Source: Candidatus Melainabacteria bacterium
GTDB lineage: Bacteria > Cyanobacteriota > Vampirovibrionia > Obscuribacterales > Obscuribacteraceae
DNA length: 47,710 bases
NCBI GenBank assembly: GCA_020853845.1
Contig: JADYYD010000034.1
Span: forward strand, 1 to 47,710
Reading direction: 5' to 3'
Shown: in pieces, positions 33,650 through 43,095 of the stretch
Layout: the number at the start of each line of letters is the position of its first letter
How positions within the stretch are numbered: the stretch's first letter is position 1
Notes under the pieces: model-generated
Database searches by the model: none
Seen by the model: only the letters and a program-made list of their open reading frames with translations
Told to the model about the DNA's origin: nothing
Translations under genes and position numbers: made by a program

Positions 33650-35851
33650 TTAAGAGGGCAATTTTGCTTTGTCTTCTCTAGCCCATAATCTGAGTTTGCG
33701 GCAGGCAGCTATAAAACCACCTGCATCGGAAGGATTTTTGAGCTGTATAAATCCGCTGTCCATCGATGCAGTCACACCTGCCTTATCAAACAGAGGCAAT
33801 GCAAGTGCGTTGTAGGCCACAAACTTGAGATGAGCATAAGCGTCGGTGACGAAATCACGCGCCGATGGCTCCTGCGCCAACTTCAATGCGCCTTCTTTCG
33901 AAGCGAGAACGGCAACAGCATCGAATAGAACTGACGGACCGCCGTTGATCTTTTCGTCAGCTTTTATTTTGCTGCCATCACTGGCAGTGACCCCTTCGAT
34001 TTTCGGCGCGATAATTGATACGCTGGCGCCCTCTTTGACGGCGGCGGCTTTCAATGCAGCGACCATTCTGGCTTCCACTCCATCTGTTATCAAAATTCCC
34101 AGGTGCCGGCCCTTGAATGAAGTCGGGCCGTTTTTGAGAATGCTGAGCGCGGTCGAAGGAGCCAGATCGGTTCTGGTTGGTCGGGCGGCCTGCACGGCTG
34201 GAGGCAAAGATGCAAGACCCAGTCCATTTGCGACTTTAGATGCGAGATCTTTGTCGATGTTTTCCAGATGCCCGACAATTCTTGCCCGCACGTGCGATTT
34301 TTTCACTTTGGAAAGTTCGAATACGAGAGCATCAGAAATGTGCCCCTGCTCAATCGGAGTTTGGCTGATGTAGAACTGTCTTGCCTGACTGTAATGGTCT
34401 GCAAATGATTCCGGTCGCACTCTGATTTTGTGTCCATTAATTGGCTGTGAAAAACTGCGGAAACCACTTACTGGATTTTCGCGCGGTCCGCCTGCCGAAT
34501 TAGGCTCGTAATTGATCTGACCTTTCGGATTATTCATCGCCATATGTCCGTCCTGCATAAAGTTCATGACCGGGCACTTTGGCGCATTTATCGGCAGCAG
34601 ATGAAAATTGGGTGAACCAAGTCTCTTAAGCTGCGTGTCCAGATAAGAGAAGTTCCGCAATTGCAGAAGCGGGTCGTCCGTAAAATCAATTCCCGGCACA
34701 ATGTTTTGAGTGCAAAAGGCAACTTGCTCCGTTTCGGCAAAGAAGTTATCGACGGTGCGATTCAATACCAGGCGACCGACTCTGCGCACCGGCACCAACT
34801 CCTCAGGAATCAGTTTGGTGGCATCGAGAACATCGAAATCAAACTTCCTGGCGAAGTCTTCATCGAATGTTTGAATGCCGAGTTCCCATTCAGGATAACT
34901 TCCGGCTTGAATTGCATTCCAAAGATCGCGGCGGTGGAAATCAGGATCTGCGCCGTTGATTTTGACGGCTTCATTCCACAATACAGACTGCATTCCTTGC
35001 TTGGGCTTCCAGTGAAACTTGACGAAGGTGCTCTTTCCTTGCGCATTTACAAATCTGAAAGTATGGACGCCGAAGCCTTCCATGAATCTCAGCGATCTTG
35101 GAATTGCGCGATCGGACATCGCCCACATTATCATGTGCATAGATTCTGGAGTCAAAGAGATGAAATCCCAGAAGTTATCGTGTGCACTAGCTGCTTGAGG
35201 AAATCCTCTGTCCGGCTCCTCTTTCACCGAGTGGACGAGATCGGGAAATTTCATGCCGTCTTGAATGAAAAACACCGGAATATTGTTTCCCACAAGATCC
35301 CAATTGCCTTCTTTTGTATAGAACTTTGTGGCAAAACCGCGAACATCGCGCGCAAGATCGGCCGATCCTTTTGCTCCCGCGACTGTCGAGAAGCGAACAA
35401 AAACCGGAGTTTTTTCTCCGACGCGCTGAAAGACGTCGGCTCTGGTTATGTCCGAAAGCGATTTTTCCAGTTCGAAGTATCCATGTGCGCCAAAACCGCG
35501 AGCATGCACAACGCGCTCGGGAATTCTCTCATGGTCGAAGCTGAACAACTTATTGCGCGCCACATGATCTTCCAGCAAAGAGGGACCCCTGGGTCCAGCG
35601 GACAAACTATTCTGGTTATCGGAAATCGGCATGCCCTGCTGTGTCGTCATTGTGGGCAGCCTATCCGCGGCAGTCTGGTGGGTTTCTCCTGCAGAGCCGG
35701 TCTCCATGCCTGGCTGACCGGTAACGCTCGTGCCCTTGTCCGAGGTATTTAACGGATCAGGCACAGCAGCGAGCACAGCCGCAGAGTTCGTAGTCAAAAC
35801 CAGGGAAAGTGCCAGAAGGCGTTGAGTACGACCGGTCAAGTGGCGCATCAT
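33650..35851 (-). CDS. katE: Large-subunit (HPII-type) catalase with an export signal
   Basis: 733-residue clade II catalase, H2O2 to water and oxygen with haem. Active-site residues His116 (RVVHARGF), Asn189 ([11 protein letters not shown]) and haem-ligand Tyr403 (FSYLDTQL) keep exactly the spacing of E. coli HPII (128, 201, 415). The extra C-terminal DJ-1/GATase-like domain of large catalases is present from about residue 585 ([20 protein letters not shown]). Unusually, residues 2-29 form a signal peptide ([20 protein letters not shown]), predicting export. GGAG five bases before the ATG. Divergent from the hemerythrin-like gene, both fitting oxidative or oxygen stress. Confidence 0.96.
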   Translation of the reverse strand: MMRHLTGRTQRLLALSLVLTTNSAAVLAAVPDPLNTSDKGTSVTGQPGMETGSAGETHQTAADRLPTMTTQQGMPISDNQNSLSAGPRGPSLLEDHVARNKLFSFDHERIPERVVHARGFGAHGYFELEKSLSDITRADVFQRVGEKTPVFVRFSTVAGAKGSADLARDVRGFATKFYTKEGNWDLVGNNIPVFFIQDGMKFPDLVHSVKEEPDRGFPQAASAHDNFWDFISLTPESMHMIMWAMSDRAIPRSLRFMEGFGVHTFRFVNAQGKSTFVKFHWKPKQGMQSVLWNEAVKINGADPDFHRRDLWNAIQAGSYPEWELGIQTFDEDFARKFDFDVLDATKLIPEELVPVRRVGRLVLNRTVDNFFAETEQVAFCTQNIVPGIDFTDDPLLQLRNFSYLDTQLKRLGSPNFHLLPINAPKCPVMNFMQDGHMAMNNPKGQINYEPNSAGGPRENPVSGFRSFSQPINGHKIRVRPESFADHYSQARQFYISQTPIEQGHISDALVFELSKVKKSHVRARIVGHLENIDKDLASKVANGLGLASLPPAVQAARPTRTDLAPSTALSILKNGPTSFKGRHLGILITDGVEARMVAALKAAAVKEGASVSIIAPKIEGVTASDGSKIKADEKINGGPSVLFDAVAVLASKEGALKLAQEPSARDFVTDAYAHLKFVAYNALALPLFDKAGVTASMDSGFIQLKNPSDAGGFIAACRKLRLWAREDKAKLPS

Positions 35852-35976
35852 AAAATCTCCATCAATAGCTAATTTGCCAGAGTACCAATCGCTAGAGTGG
35901 GGGATGTCTGAAAAGTTCCTGTTCGAAGTGCATATCCTTCATTAAACTTCTCGCACACTATTCGGGAGGTCTCAGT

Positions 35977-35992
35977 CCGCGATATTTCGCGG
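35977..35992. promoter_or_regulatory. Inverted repeat in the catalase/hemerythrin divergent region
   Basis: CCGCGA-TATT-TCGCGG, a perfect 6-bp inverted repeat near the middle of the 263-bp divergent spacer. To its right, GGAAC (36015-36019), 17 nt and GTCA would fit an ECF-sigma promoter facing the hemerythrin gene. Both are suggestive only. Confidence 0.35.
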
Positions 35993-36114
35993 CTGTGAAA
36001 CTTTGGATATTTTAGGAACTAGCCACTTCGCTCAGAGTCACACCCATAGATTCACCGAAACAAACAATCAAAACTGAATATGGAAACTGAACACTATTGA
36101 AGAGGTAAATTGCA

Positions 36115-36714
36115 ATGCCGCGAGGAAAAGCTAAAGCAGCGATGGATGTTACTGAATTTCTGCATGAAGATCATATGAAGGTTAGCGAACTCTTCTTCCA
36201 ATTTTCAAAAGCGGAAGATGAAAGCGAAAAAGAAGATCTCGTAAAACAAATTCTTACCGAACTTCACGTACACGCCAAGGTCGAGGAAGAAGTTGTCTAT
36301 CCGACTGTTGAGAACGAAGCAGAAGAAGGTGAGGAGCTTGTTGGCGAGGCCGAAGTCGAGCATAAGATGATCAAATATTTGATGGCGGAACTGTCACAAA
36401 TGTCCGGCGAAGATGAAGAACTGGATGCAAAAGTGACCGTGCTTTGCGAACTGGTTAAACATCATGTTCGCGAAGAAGAAAAAGAGATGTTCAAGAAATT
36501 GCGCGAGAGCGGAGCGGATCTGGAAGATCTTGCCGAACAAGCGAAGGAAAGAAAAGAAGAGCTGATGGCGGAGCCTTTGCCATCGATGAATGCAACGCTG
36601 GAAATCGGCGAAGAGGAGGAAGAGGAAGGCGAAGAAGTCGAACAAATCAAGGCGCTCGATACAAAACGGGCACCTGCTAGAAAGCGCTCTAACGCGAGAA
36701 AACGCTCAGCCTAA
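36115..36714 (+). CDS. Hemerythrin-like HHE-domain protein with charged tail
   Basis: 199 residues. Four-helix HHE domain with metal-ligand-type residues in LHEDHMKVSELF, ELHVHAKVEEEVVYP, VEHKMIKYL and LVKHHVREEEKEMF. Such di-iron proteins bind or sense O2, NO or reactive oxygen. After about residue 155 a strongly acidic stretch (IGEEEEEEGEEVEQ) and a basic end (KRAPARKRSNARKRSA) follow, and the N-terminus is also basic. GAGG precedes ATG 36115. Divergent from katE, followed by a strong terminator. Confidence 0.88.
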   Translation: MPRGKAKAAMDVTEFLHEDHMKVSELFFQFSKAEDESEKEDLVKQILTELHVHAKVEEEVVYPTVENEAEEGEELVGEAEVEHKMIKYLMAELSQMSGEDEELDAKVTVLCELVKHHVREEEKEMFKKLRESGADLEDLAEQAKERKEELMAEPLPSMNATLEIGEEEEEEGEEVEQIKALDTKRAPARKRSNARKRSA

Positions 36715-36733
36715 GTTGAACCAACATAAGACA

Positions 36734-36774
36734 AGAAAGCCGCTTCCGATGAAGCGGCTTTCTGCATGTTTTTA
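36734..36774 (+). terminator. Bidirectional Rho-independent terminator
   Basis: Perfect 13-bp hairpin, AGAAAGCCGCTTC with loop CGAT, at 36734-36763, followed by a T run at 36768-36773. The A run on the other strand is short, but the stem lies between converging genes and may serve both. Confidence 0.85.
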
Positions 36775-36809
36775 ATTCATGCGTCCAGAAAAGGACAGAT
36801 GACTTTCAC

Positions 36810-38507
36810 TTATTTCACGAAGATTCTCGATTGCACTCTCACGAAGCGCTTAACTATGAACTCCGGGTTCGTGAAAGACGCGTTGCCGGCAGGGTTGCCG
36901 CCGGTCACGTGGAAGTCCGAGAAACCGGCATTCTGATTCACATACACGCCGCCGGTCAAATTGAACGAAACAGGTGTTCCTGCCTCAGCCATTTCCAGGG
37001 CAATCTTGTGCATCGTGTCTTCATTCTGAGTGTAGGCACTGCATGTAATGGCACCGTGTTCACGTGCGGCTTTCGAGGCTAGTTCCAAACTCTCATTCGT
37101 ATCCTTTGTGGGGATAATGAAAACAATGGGGCCGAACATCTCACCTTTGACGAGACTGCGGCTGTCTCTGTTCAATTCGATAATGATCGGGCTTTGTGTG
37201 TGCGCATCGGGAAACTCAGGATTGCTGATTGCTTTGTTTTCCAGCAAAACTTTGCCGCCGATGTCCTTCGCTTTCAAAACTCGCTCCATCGTCGCTTTGC
37301 TTTGAATGGCTCCGGCAACAGCGTGACCGGCCTTCGGATGTTCTACCAATCCGCGTGTCTGCTCAACAATCGCTTTCTTCACATCGTCGAATGAAACGTT
37401 GCCGTCTTTTGCAGCAATACCCGACTCCGGTACATAGATGTTCTGTGGAGCAGTGCACATTTGTCCGCTGTAAAGACTGATGCTGAATGCAATGTTCTTC
37501 GCCATCGCTTCCACATCATCTATGCTGTCGATAATGATGCTGTTTACGCCGGCCTTTTCTGTGAAAACAACTTTGCCCGGCAACCCTTCAACATAATTGC
37601 CGAAAGAGTTGCTTCCGGTGAAGTCGATAATTTTGACTGCAGGATGCTCAGCCAATTTCTTGGTTATTTGACTATCTGATTTATCGCTGGCCAGCAAAAC
37701 CAAATTCGGATCAAATCCATTTCCCTTGAGAACTGACTGAATCACGCCGATGACGAGGGCAATCGGATAAATCGCTTTCGGGTGCGGTTTTACAATCACG
37801 GCATTGCCGGTGATCAAACTTGCATATACGCCCGGAAGTGTATTCCAGGTAGGAAAAGTACTGCATCCAATCGCCAGTGCCAGACCGCGGCCGATGTTCA
37901 TGCCAAACTTTTCCAGTTTCAAATTGAACTTTCCTGCCGGTTTTTCCCAGGAAATTTTGTCCGCAAAGCGCGTCAATTCGGAATATCCAAGCGCAATTGA
38001 TTCGAGCGCGCGATCGGCTGCATGAGGACCGCTCGCCTGGAAGCTCATCAAGTACGACTGACCGGTGGTGTGCATTGTCGCAAAGGCGAGTTCATAGAAA
38101 TGCGACTTCAATTGATGGAGAGTCTCGACAAGAAGTCCGGCGCGAGTTTTCGCGTCGGCGAGTTTCCACTTCTCATTGGCTTTCTGCGAGGCAGCGATAT
38201 AGCTTTCAACATCGGAGAAGACCGGATAGCTGATTTTCAGCGCCTTTCCGGTGTACGGACTTTCTTCGTCGCTTTCCATCCAGGAGTTAGAACTTTGGAG
38301 CAAACGCTCGAATTTGTTGCCCAGTTGGGCTTCGAATGCCGATTTCTGCGCTGCTTCAGCACCTTCACCGTAATCGGCAGGCGACGGCATCTCCGGAAAT
38401 GGAGTGTAATGCTCGCGCTTATGCACTGCGTCTATGGCGTCTTTGATAAGCGACTCGTACTTTTCAAAGGAGGATGCGGTGGTCTTGGCAGGTGCGAAAA
38501 TTTGCAT
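36810..38507 (-). CDS. paaN: PaaN-type aldehyde dehydrogenase
   Basis: 565 residues, aldehyde dehydrogenase superfamily, longer than typical ALDH and matching the PaaN_2 family named for phenylacetate degradation. SYPVFSDVESYIAASQKANE, NPWWNT-like CSTFPTWNTLPGVYASLITG, TGSNSFGNYV and the catalytic Cys in LYSGQMCTAPQNIYVP are visible, as is the C-terminal GGNPAGNASFTNPEFIVKRF. No other paa genes are nearby, so the substrate may be another CoA-linked or free aldehyde. CGGAGCCG before ATG 38507 sets the start; the frame is open to 38549. Lies 89 bp after a GlcG/HbpS gene on the same strand. Confidence 0.88.
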   Translation of the reverse strand: MQIFAPAKTTASSFEKYESLIKDAIDAVHKREHYTPFPEMPSPADYGEGAEAAQKSAFEAQLGNKFERLLQSSNSWMESDEESPYTGKALKISYPVFSDVESYIAASQKANEKWKLADAKTRAGLLVETLHQLKSHFYELAFATMHTTGQSYLMSFQASGPHAADRALESIALGYSELTRFADKISWEKPAGKFNLKLEKFGMNIGRGLALAIGCSTFPTWNTLPGVYASLITGNAVIVKPHPKAIYPIALVIGVIQSVLKGNGFDPNLVLLASDKSDSQITKKLAEHPAVKIIDFTGSNSFGNYVEGLPGKVVFTEKAGVNSIIIDSIDDVEAMAKNIAFSISLYSGQMCTAPQNIYVPESGIAAKDGNVSFDDVKKAIVEQTRGLVEHPKAGHAVAGAIQSKATMERVLKAKDIGGKVLLENKAISNPEFPDAHTQSPIIIELNRDSRSLVKGEMFGPIVFIIPTKDTNESLELASKAAREHGAITCSAYTQNEDTMHKIALEMAEAGTPVSFNLTGGVYVNQNAGFSDFHVTGGNPAGNASFTNPEFIVKRFVRVQSRIFVK

Positions 38508-38596
38508 TGTTCGGCTCCGTGAACTTAGTTGATATCTGGCGGACATCATTCTAAAACACGGGACGCGGCAATGTAAGCCATCTTGAGAACCAGGGT

Positions 38597-38995
38597 TTAC
38601 TTGAAAGCGGCAGCACCGGCTTCGGCAACCGCGTGATCTTGTTCGCCGGAGCCGCCACTGACGCCGACAGCGCCTACGACCTTTCCATCACGTTTCAAAG
38701 GTACTCCGCCTGCGAAGATCATGATTTTTCCGTCATTGGACGTATTGAGACCGTAAAAATCCTTTCCTGGTTGGCAATAGGCAGCCAAATCCTTGGTGGA
38801 AATGTCGAAAGCGCGCGAAGTAAATGCCTTCTTGATGGAGATATCAATGCTTCCCAGCCAGGCATTGTCCATTCGCACATGAGCGACAAGATTGCCGCCT
38901 GAATCGGCAACTGCGATGTTCATAGGCTGTCCGATTGCTTCTGCTTTCTTTTCAGCAGCTTCAATTATTGCTTTGGCATCTTTCAGGGTAACCAT
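38597..38995 (-). CDS. GlcG/HbpS family (DUF336) protein
   Basis: 132 residues with ADSGGNLVAHVRMDNAWLGS, SIKKAFTSRAF, FAGGVPLKRDGKVVGAVGVS and GSGEQDHAVAEAG, all hallmarks of the GlcG/HbpS fold. HbpS in Streptomyces binds haem; other members accompany oxidoreductases as accessory proteins. Here it is the first gene of a likely operon with the PaaN-type dehydrogenase, so a link to that enzyme is plausible. AAGGAGATAGAG before the ATG is a strong ribosome-binding site. No signal peptide. Confidence 0.88.
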   Translation of the reverse strand: MVTLKDAKAIIEAAEKKAEAIGQPMNIAVADSGGNLVAHVRMDNAWLGSIDISIKKAFTSRAFDISTKDLAAYCQPGKDFYGLNTSNDGKIMIFAGGVPLKRDGKVVGAVGVSGGSGEQDHAVAEAGAAAFK

Positions 38996-39121
38996 CTCTA
39001 TCTCCTTGTCTGAGCGCTAAGCCGCCTATTCTATATGGATTTCCTGATTCTGGTGAAATTGAGCGGTTCGGTTTCAGCCGATATCTTGTTATTCGAAACG
39101 TTTTCTGGGGGAAAGTTCCGA

Positions 39122-39346
39122 TTAACGCTGTTCGAGCCTATCTGCAACAGCATAAGTCTTGCCGAACACTTCCACGATGTCACCGGCTCTCAATTTGCGT
39201 TTGCGTCGCGTATCAGTTTCACCATTTACTTTGACTTCGCCTGACTGAATGAGGTGTTTTGCTTCACCGCCGGATTGAGTCAGGCCTTCCAATTTCAAAA
39301 ACTGATCGAGTTGAATGATGGGTTCGCCCCGTTCTTCTTCATTCAC
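39122..39346 (-). CDS. S4-domain RNA-binding protein (YbcJ-like)
   Basis: 74 residues forming a single S4 domain: IQLDQFLKLEGLTQSGGEAK, HLIQSGEVKVNGETDTRRKR and LRAGDIVEVFGKTYAV. Stand-alone S4 proteins of the YbcJ/RqcP-like type bind rRNA or tRNA; this one is closest in pattern to YbcJ. No context to specify a role. The ATG has GGAG 12 bases upstream, longer than ideal. Confidence 0.88.
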   Translation of the reverse strand: MNEEERGEPIIQLDQFLKLEGLTQSGGEAKHLIQSGEVKVNGETDTRRKRKLRAGDIVEVFGKTYAVADRLEQR

Positions 39347-39568
39347 TTAGAGTTCTCCGCAAAGCATGAATGATAAATGAAAGCATCATCTTTCTCAAAC
39401 TTCAGTTTCCCAGCATCTAAGAATTTTGCGCTCCAATAAGTTCGTCATGGAAAGACGTGACGAAGTAAATTCAGTCTTGATTGCGTGTGGCGAAAAAACG
39501 TCACTCCCTTTGTCTAAAAGCGACGCGTTTGAGGCAAAAGAACATTGATAAGAGTAGGAGAGAGATAT

Positions 39569-40591
39569 ATGTTGGCGAAGCACTCAAACTCGGTCTTTTT
39601 ATCCATTCTGAGCGGTTTTATAACGGTAATGTCGCTGTTTTCCACAACAGCACCCTCAGCCAAAGCTGCCGATAATCTTGAGACGGTTTTGCATGATCCG
39701 GGCTCGGCGGTCGAAAAACTCGTCCGTGAGTTCTATCCCAGAGCGATCATTAACAAGGGACGCAGCGAAATCGAGTTTAGCTACAAAGCTCACAAGAAAA
39801 ATGGCTTTTACCCGGATAGACCGGCAATGGTCCCTGCCGATGGAGGAATTGTCGGCACCGTGACACTGTCGCCCGGTGAATACGACGGACCGGATAAAAG
39901 CACTATTCCTTCCGAGAAACCAAATGGATTCTACGAAGTTCTTACCATGGCACCCTACTCGAAGCGCCAGAATTCGCACCTTTTTGCCAGAGTTATTTTT
40001 CCCGAGGACGCTAATTCCGCTTTTAAGGAACGGTTCAAAATCCTCATAAACGCCTTTAATGCAAGCGATAAGCCGGCACCCGAAGCAACAAAGGAAGAAA
40101 CGTCCGCCGCGAGCACGGCACCAGCAGAACCGGAAACTCCGGCCAAGACAGCCCCGACTTACGCCTGGGCGACCGTCGTTCGCCCGGAAAGCAGGGTGTC
40201 TTTCCGATTCCCGCAGGGGGGCAAATCGGCGGTCAGCCCTGACAAAGCCACAACCACCTGGAAAGGAAGTGCTGATGGCGTCGACTACCTTGTTTCCGTG
40301 CACCAACCGACTGCTGCAGCCATAACTGACGAACAGCGCAAGCAAGCGATGGCCAAATTGATCTCGACTGTAAGCCAGGGCAGAAAGCCCAAGCTCGAAC
40401 AGGATTTCAATTTCCAGGGATTGACGGCTCAGGAGTACACACTAGCGGACGCTGGAGGAAATCCTTCCAAAGCGATTGTATGCGTCTCTGCTGGTCTTCA
40501 ATACTTGTTCTTCGCGGGCGGCAAAAACTACAAGGTTTCGAAACTTCCGCCTGAATTCTTTGATGGTGTCAAAATCGGCAAGGTCAAGTAA
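39569..40591 (+). CDS. Exported two-domain protein of unknown function
   Basis: 340 residues. AGGAGAGAG before ATG 39569 fixes the start. Signal peptide (SVFLSILSGFITVMSLFSTT, cleavage at AKAA). An N-terminal domain follows to about 170, then an Ala/Pro/Glu-rich linker (EETSAASTAPAEPETPAKTA) and a C-terminal beta-rich domain (SRVSFRFPQGGKSAVSPDKA onward). The linker suggests a periplasmic or surface protein with two independently folded parts. No family recognised. Followed at 39 bp by a TPR gene in the same direction. Confidence 0.7.
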   Translation: MLAKHSNSVFLSILSGFITVMSLFSTTAPSAKAADNLETVLHDPGSAVEKLVREFYPRAIINKGRSEIEFSYKAHKKNGFYPDRPAMVPADGGIVGTVTLSPGEYDGPDKSTIPSEKPNGFYEVLTMAPYSKRQNSHLFARVIFPEDANSAFKERFKILINAFNASDKPAPEATKEETSAASTAPAEPETPAKTAPTYAWATVVRPESRVSFRFPQGGKSAVSPDKATTTWKGSADGVDYLVSVHQPTAAAITDEQRKQAMAKLISTVSQGRKPKLEQDFNFQGLTAQEYTLADAGGNPSKAIVCVSAGLQYLFFAGGKNYKVSKLPPEFFDGVKIGKVK

Positions 40592-40630
40592 ACCGCACCA
40601 TCTGTGGTGTTACATCAGAAGTCCGGTATT

Positions 40631-41446
40631 ATGGGCCTGACGAGGCATTTAATCTTGATATCGAGATTGACCAGGAAAAACTTCTGCGTGCTGGCGCTTG
40701 CCGCCGGATCGCTTCTGACTTTCTGCTCAAAAGCTCATGCAGAGGGCGAAAACAGACCTCCAATGCGCATGCTCACGGAGAAAATCGAGGCTAGCCCTAA
40801 AAACCCCGATCTGTACTTAAAACGGGCTGAATTACACACTAAGTATTTGAATTTGGAGTCGGCAGTCGCAGATGCCTCCAAGTCCATCAATTTGAAGCCT
40901 TCCGAAAAAGCTTACATGCTGCGAGGCGCAGCCAATATGGGACTTGGGCGGCTGGATAGAGCCGAGGCAGACTATGAAAAAGCGGCTCAATTAGCGCCTG
41001 ACTCGCAAAATGCGCAGGCGGAACTCGCCTGTATGGCAGCCAAATTGCACCATTTCGAAAAAGCTCAAAAAGCCTTCGCCGCACTTTTTAAGATAAATCC
41101 AGGCAGAACTGTGGAATTGAGCCGCCGTGCCGAGATGTTTATCGCCATGGGAAAATATGCGGAGGCTCTCAGAGATTGCCAGCAGACGCTCAAAACCGAC
41201 AAGGACAAGGGTGGGCGGGTGCACGAAATCATGGGGCGCGCGCATTTCTTGCTCGGACAGTACCAGAAGGCGGCAGATGCTTATTCGTACACCATCTCGA
41301 AGAACCAATTTAGTGTCGACGCACGTCGAGCCAGGGCTGAGGCATACGATAAGCTCGGCAAGACAGAATTGGCAAAAAGAGATCGAAAAGAGCTTGATGA
41401 GGGGTTCTCAGAAGCATTTTCTAATGCGCCTTTTAGAAGCAAATGA
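40631..41446 (+). CDS. Exported TPR protein
   Basis: 271 residues from ATG 40631 (a GTG at 40604 would extend it). Signal peptide KNFCVLALAAGSLLTFCSKA, cleavage at AHA. The rest is about six tetratricopeptide repeats (NPDLYLKRAELHTKYLNLES, KAYMLRGAANMGLGRLDRAE, KGGRVHEIMGRAHFLLGQYQ, DARRARAEAYDKLGKTELAK), a scaffold for protein binding in the periplasm. Probably in an operon with the preceding exported protein. Partner unknown. Confidence 0.85.
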   Translation: MGLTRHLILISRLTRKNFCVLALAAGSLLTFCSKAHAEGENRPPMRMLTEKIEASPKNPDLYLKRAELHTKYLNLESAVADASKSINLKPSEKAYMLRGAANMGLGRLDRAEADYEKAAQLAPDSQNAQAELACMAAKLHHFEKAQKAFAALFKINPGRTVELSRRAEMFIAMGKYAEALRDCQQTLKTDKDKGGRVHEIMGRAHFLLGQYQKAADAYSYTISKNQFSVDARRARAEAYDKLGKTELAKRDRKELDEGFSEAFSNAPFRSK

Positions 41447-41495
41447 ACATTTGCCATCCGTCATAGCCTCGTCATAACCGCCAGGTAACTTGCAG

Positions 41496-41514
41496 ACGTT
41501 GCCAAATGCAACGT
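41496..41514. promoter_or_regulatory. Inverted repeat before the soluble kinase gene
   Basis: ACGTTGC-CAAAT-GCAACGT, a perfect 7-bp inverted repeat, 20 bp before ATG 41534. No T run follows, so it is more likely an operator or mRNA hairpin than a terminator. Confidence 0.4.
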
Positions 41515-41533
41515 TGAAGCGAGGTTGGTGTAA

Positions 41534-42319
41534 ATGGAAATTCCCCCCGATGTTATGTGCGTTGACTTCGCTCCACCAGCGAATTCCAGGCCGCTTTACC
41601 AAACAGTGTCTGCAGAACTGAATCTCGCAGAGCAGCGAAACGACTTTGTTTCGATGGTGATGCACGACCTGCGCGCACCGCTTGCGAATTTGCGCATGTT
41701 TCTCGAACTTACACAGGCTGGACTCTATGGGCAGACAGAGCAGCGGTTCGACGCAAAGATCGGTCAGCTCCTTGCCGAATTAGCTCGAATGAACCGAATG
41801 CTCGATGACGTGCTCGATTACGAGTGCATTGAACAGGGGCACATGGTGCTGAAAAAGGTCTCGGTAAATACTGAGGAATTGGTAAACGCAGCTATTAATG
41901 CGGTTGAGCACAATGCAGCAATGAAACAGATTCGATTCGTCAGAACCTGCACGAAATTCAAAATTGATGTGGATTCGGACCGGATTGTTCAAGTCCTCAT
42001 AAATTTGCTGCAAAACGCGATCAAGTTTTCTCCTGAGAAAGGAACAATCAGAATCAGCGTAACTGAAAGAAACAACGTTGTGCGATTCTCAGTAATCGAT
42101 GAAGGCATCGGCATAAAATTGAGCGACAGAGCGCACATCTTCAGCCGCTTCGGTCAGGCAGAAACAGCAGAAAAGAAAAACGGATTTGGATTGGGTCTTG
42201 CAGTATCGGATGCGATCGTCAAACAGCATGGCGGCAAAATCGGCGTAATACCGAACGAAACAGGCACCGGCAGCCATTTTTGGTTCGAATTACCCGCACC
42301 GGCACAGCGCCTTCACTAA
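41534..42319 (+). CDS. Soluble histidine kinase without sensor domain
   Basis: 261 residues, only a HisKA domain (phospho-acceptor His44 in SMVMHDLRAPLANL) and a HATPase domain (LINLLQNAIKFSPEK, DEGIGIK, GFGLGLAVSDAIVKQHGGKI). There is no membrane segment, HAMP or PAS, so the input must come from a partner protein or from its short N-terminus (MEIPPDVMCVDFAPPANSRP). The nearest regulator is the OmpR-type protein at 43096, which already has a kinase partner. Weak ribosome-binding site; inverted repeat upstream. Confidence 0.9.
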   Translation: MEIPPDVMCVDFAPPANSRPLYQTVSAELNLAEQRNDFVSMVMHDLRAPLANLRMFLELTQAGLYGQTEQRFDAKIGQLLAELARMNRMLDDVLDYECIEQGHMVLKKVSVNTEELVNAAINAVEHNAAMKQIRFVRTCTKFKIDVDSDRIVQVLINLLQNAIKFSPEKGTIRISVTERNNVVRFSVIDEGIGIKLSDRAHIFSRFGQAETAEKKNGFGLGLAVSDAIVKQHGGKIGVIPNETGTGSHFWFELPAPAQRLH

Positions 42320-42353
42320 CGCCTAGCTTTATCTCATAGGGGGTACAATCTCA

Positions 42354-43067
42354 ATGTTACTTCGCTTTGTGAGTATCATGAAACTTTCACTTCTGCCCAC
42401 AATTCTAATTGGTGCTCAACTGGCGGCATGCGCATCTACAGCAGCGGCAAACAGCTCGGCAGGCTCATGGTCGCTGGATCAGTATTGCCAACCCTGGGGG
42501 CGCGTGCAATTTATCGCGGGACCATCAGGAGCGAAGTTGAATTCCAACAAATTAAACGTGTTGATGCATCCCACTCAGCCAACGCGGGCTTATAATCCTC
42601 AGCGATCGATATACTGCGATCTGTCATCGGGCAGTTCGCGCTCTAAACTAAGCTTTGCCACCACTCCTGGCCAGGCGGTAAAAGGCACCACCGGTAATGT
42701 CCTCAATTTGAAAGCGACTCAATACTGGTGCGGCGGCTTTAACAACGCTGGGAAGATGCTATATACCAATGAATTCTGGGTCACGAATGATTTGAGGCTT
42801 CCCGCATTTGCTAATGATAAGTATTCCAAGATTTGCGGCTTGCCGCCGGGACTGGGAACGCCGCTAAAAGTAGTTCGCCACTTCGGCGATGTGAGAGATC
42901 CTTCGCACAAGCAAACTATCTTCCTCGATACTTATAAGGCTACTCCCACTACGATAACCGCGGCGATGTTGACTGCCCCGACCGGCTATAAAAAAGCCGA
43001 CGAGATCGAAGTGATCATGGGTGATGAGCTGGATGAACTTTCCGCGCTGGCAGGGCGGAAAAGATAG
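42354..43067 (+). CDS. Putative lipoprotein of unknown function
   Basis: 237 residues. The N-terminus MKLSLLPTILIGAQLAAC carries a lipobox (LAAC), predicting a lipid-anchored envelope protein. ATG 42378 is an alternative start eight codons on. GGGGT lies before ATG 42354. The mature domain is small, Gly/Ser/Tyr-rich with scattered Cys and has repeated short strands. No family known. Converges with the response-regulator gene, 28 bp away, without a clear terminator. Confidence 0.7.
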   Translation: MLLRFVSIMKLSLLPTILIGAQLAACASTAAANSSAGSWSLDQYCQPWGRVQFIAGPSGAKLNSNKLNVLMHPTQPTRAYNPQRSIYCDLSSGSSRSKLSFATTPGQAVKGTTGNVLNLKATQYWCGGFNNAGKMLYTNEFWVTNDLRLPAFANDKYSKICGLPPGLGTPLKVVRHFGDVRDPSHKQTIFLDTYKATPTTITAAMLTAPTGYKKADEIEVIMGDELDELSALAGRKR

Positions 43068-43095
43068 AAAGACGTTGTTCCTCGCACGGGTTTCA

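Noticed and set aside
34661-35752. 363-codon plus-strand open frame inside the catalase gene
   Set aside because: Antisense shadow of a strongly conserved catalase; its length comes from the codon bias of katE.
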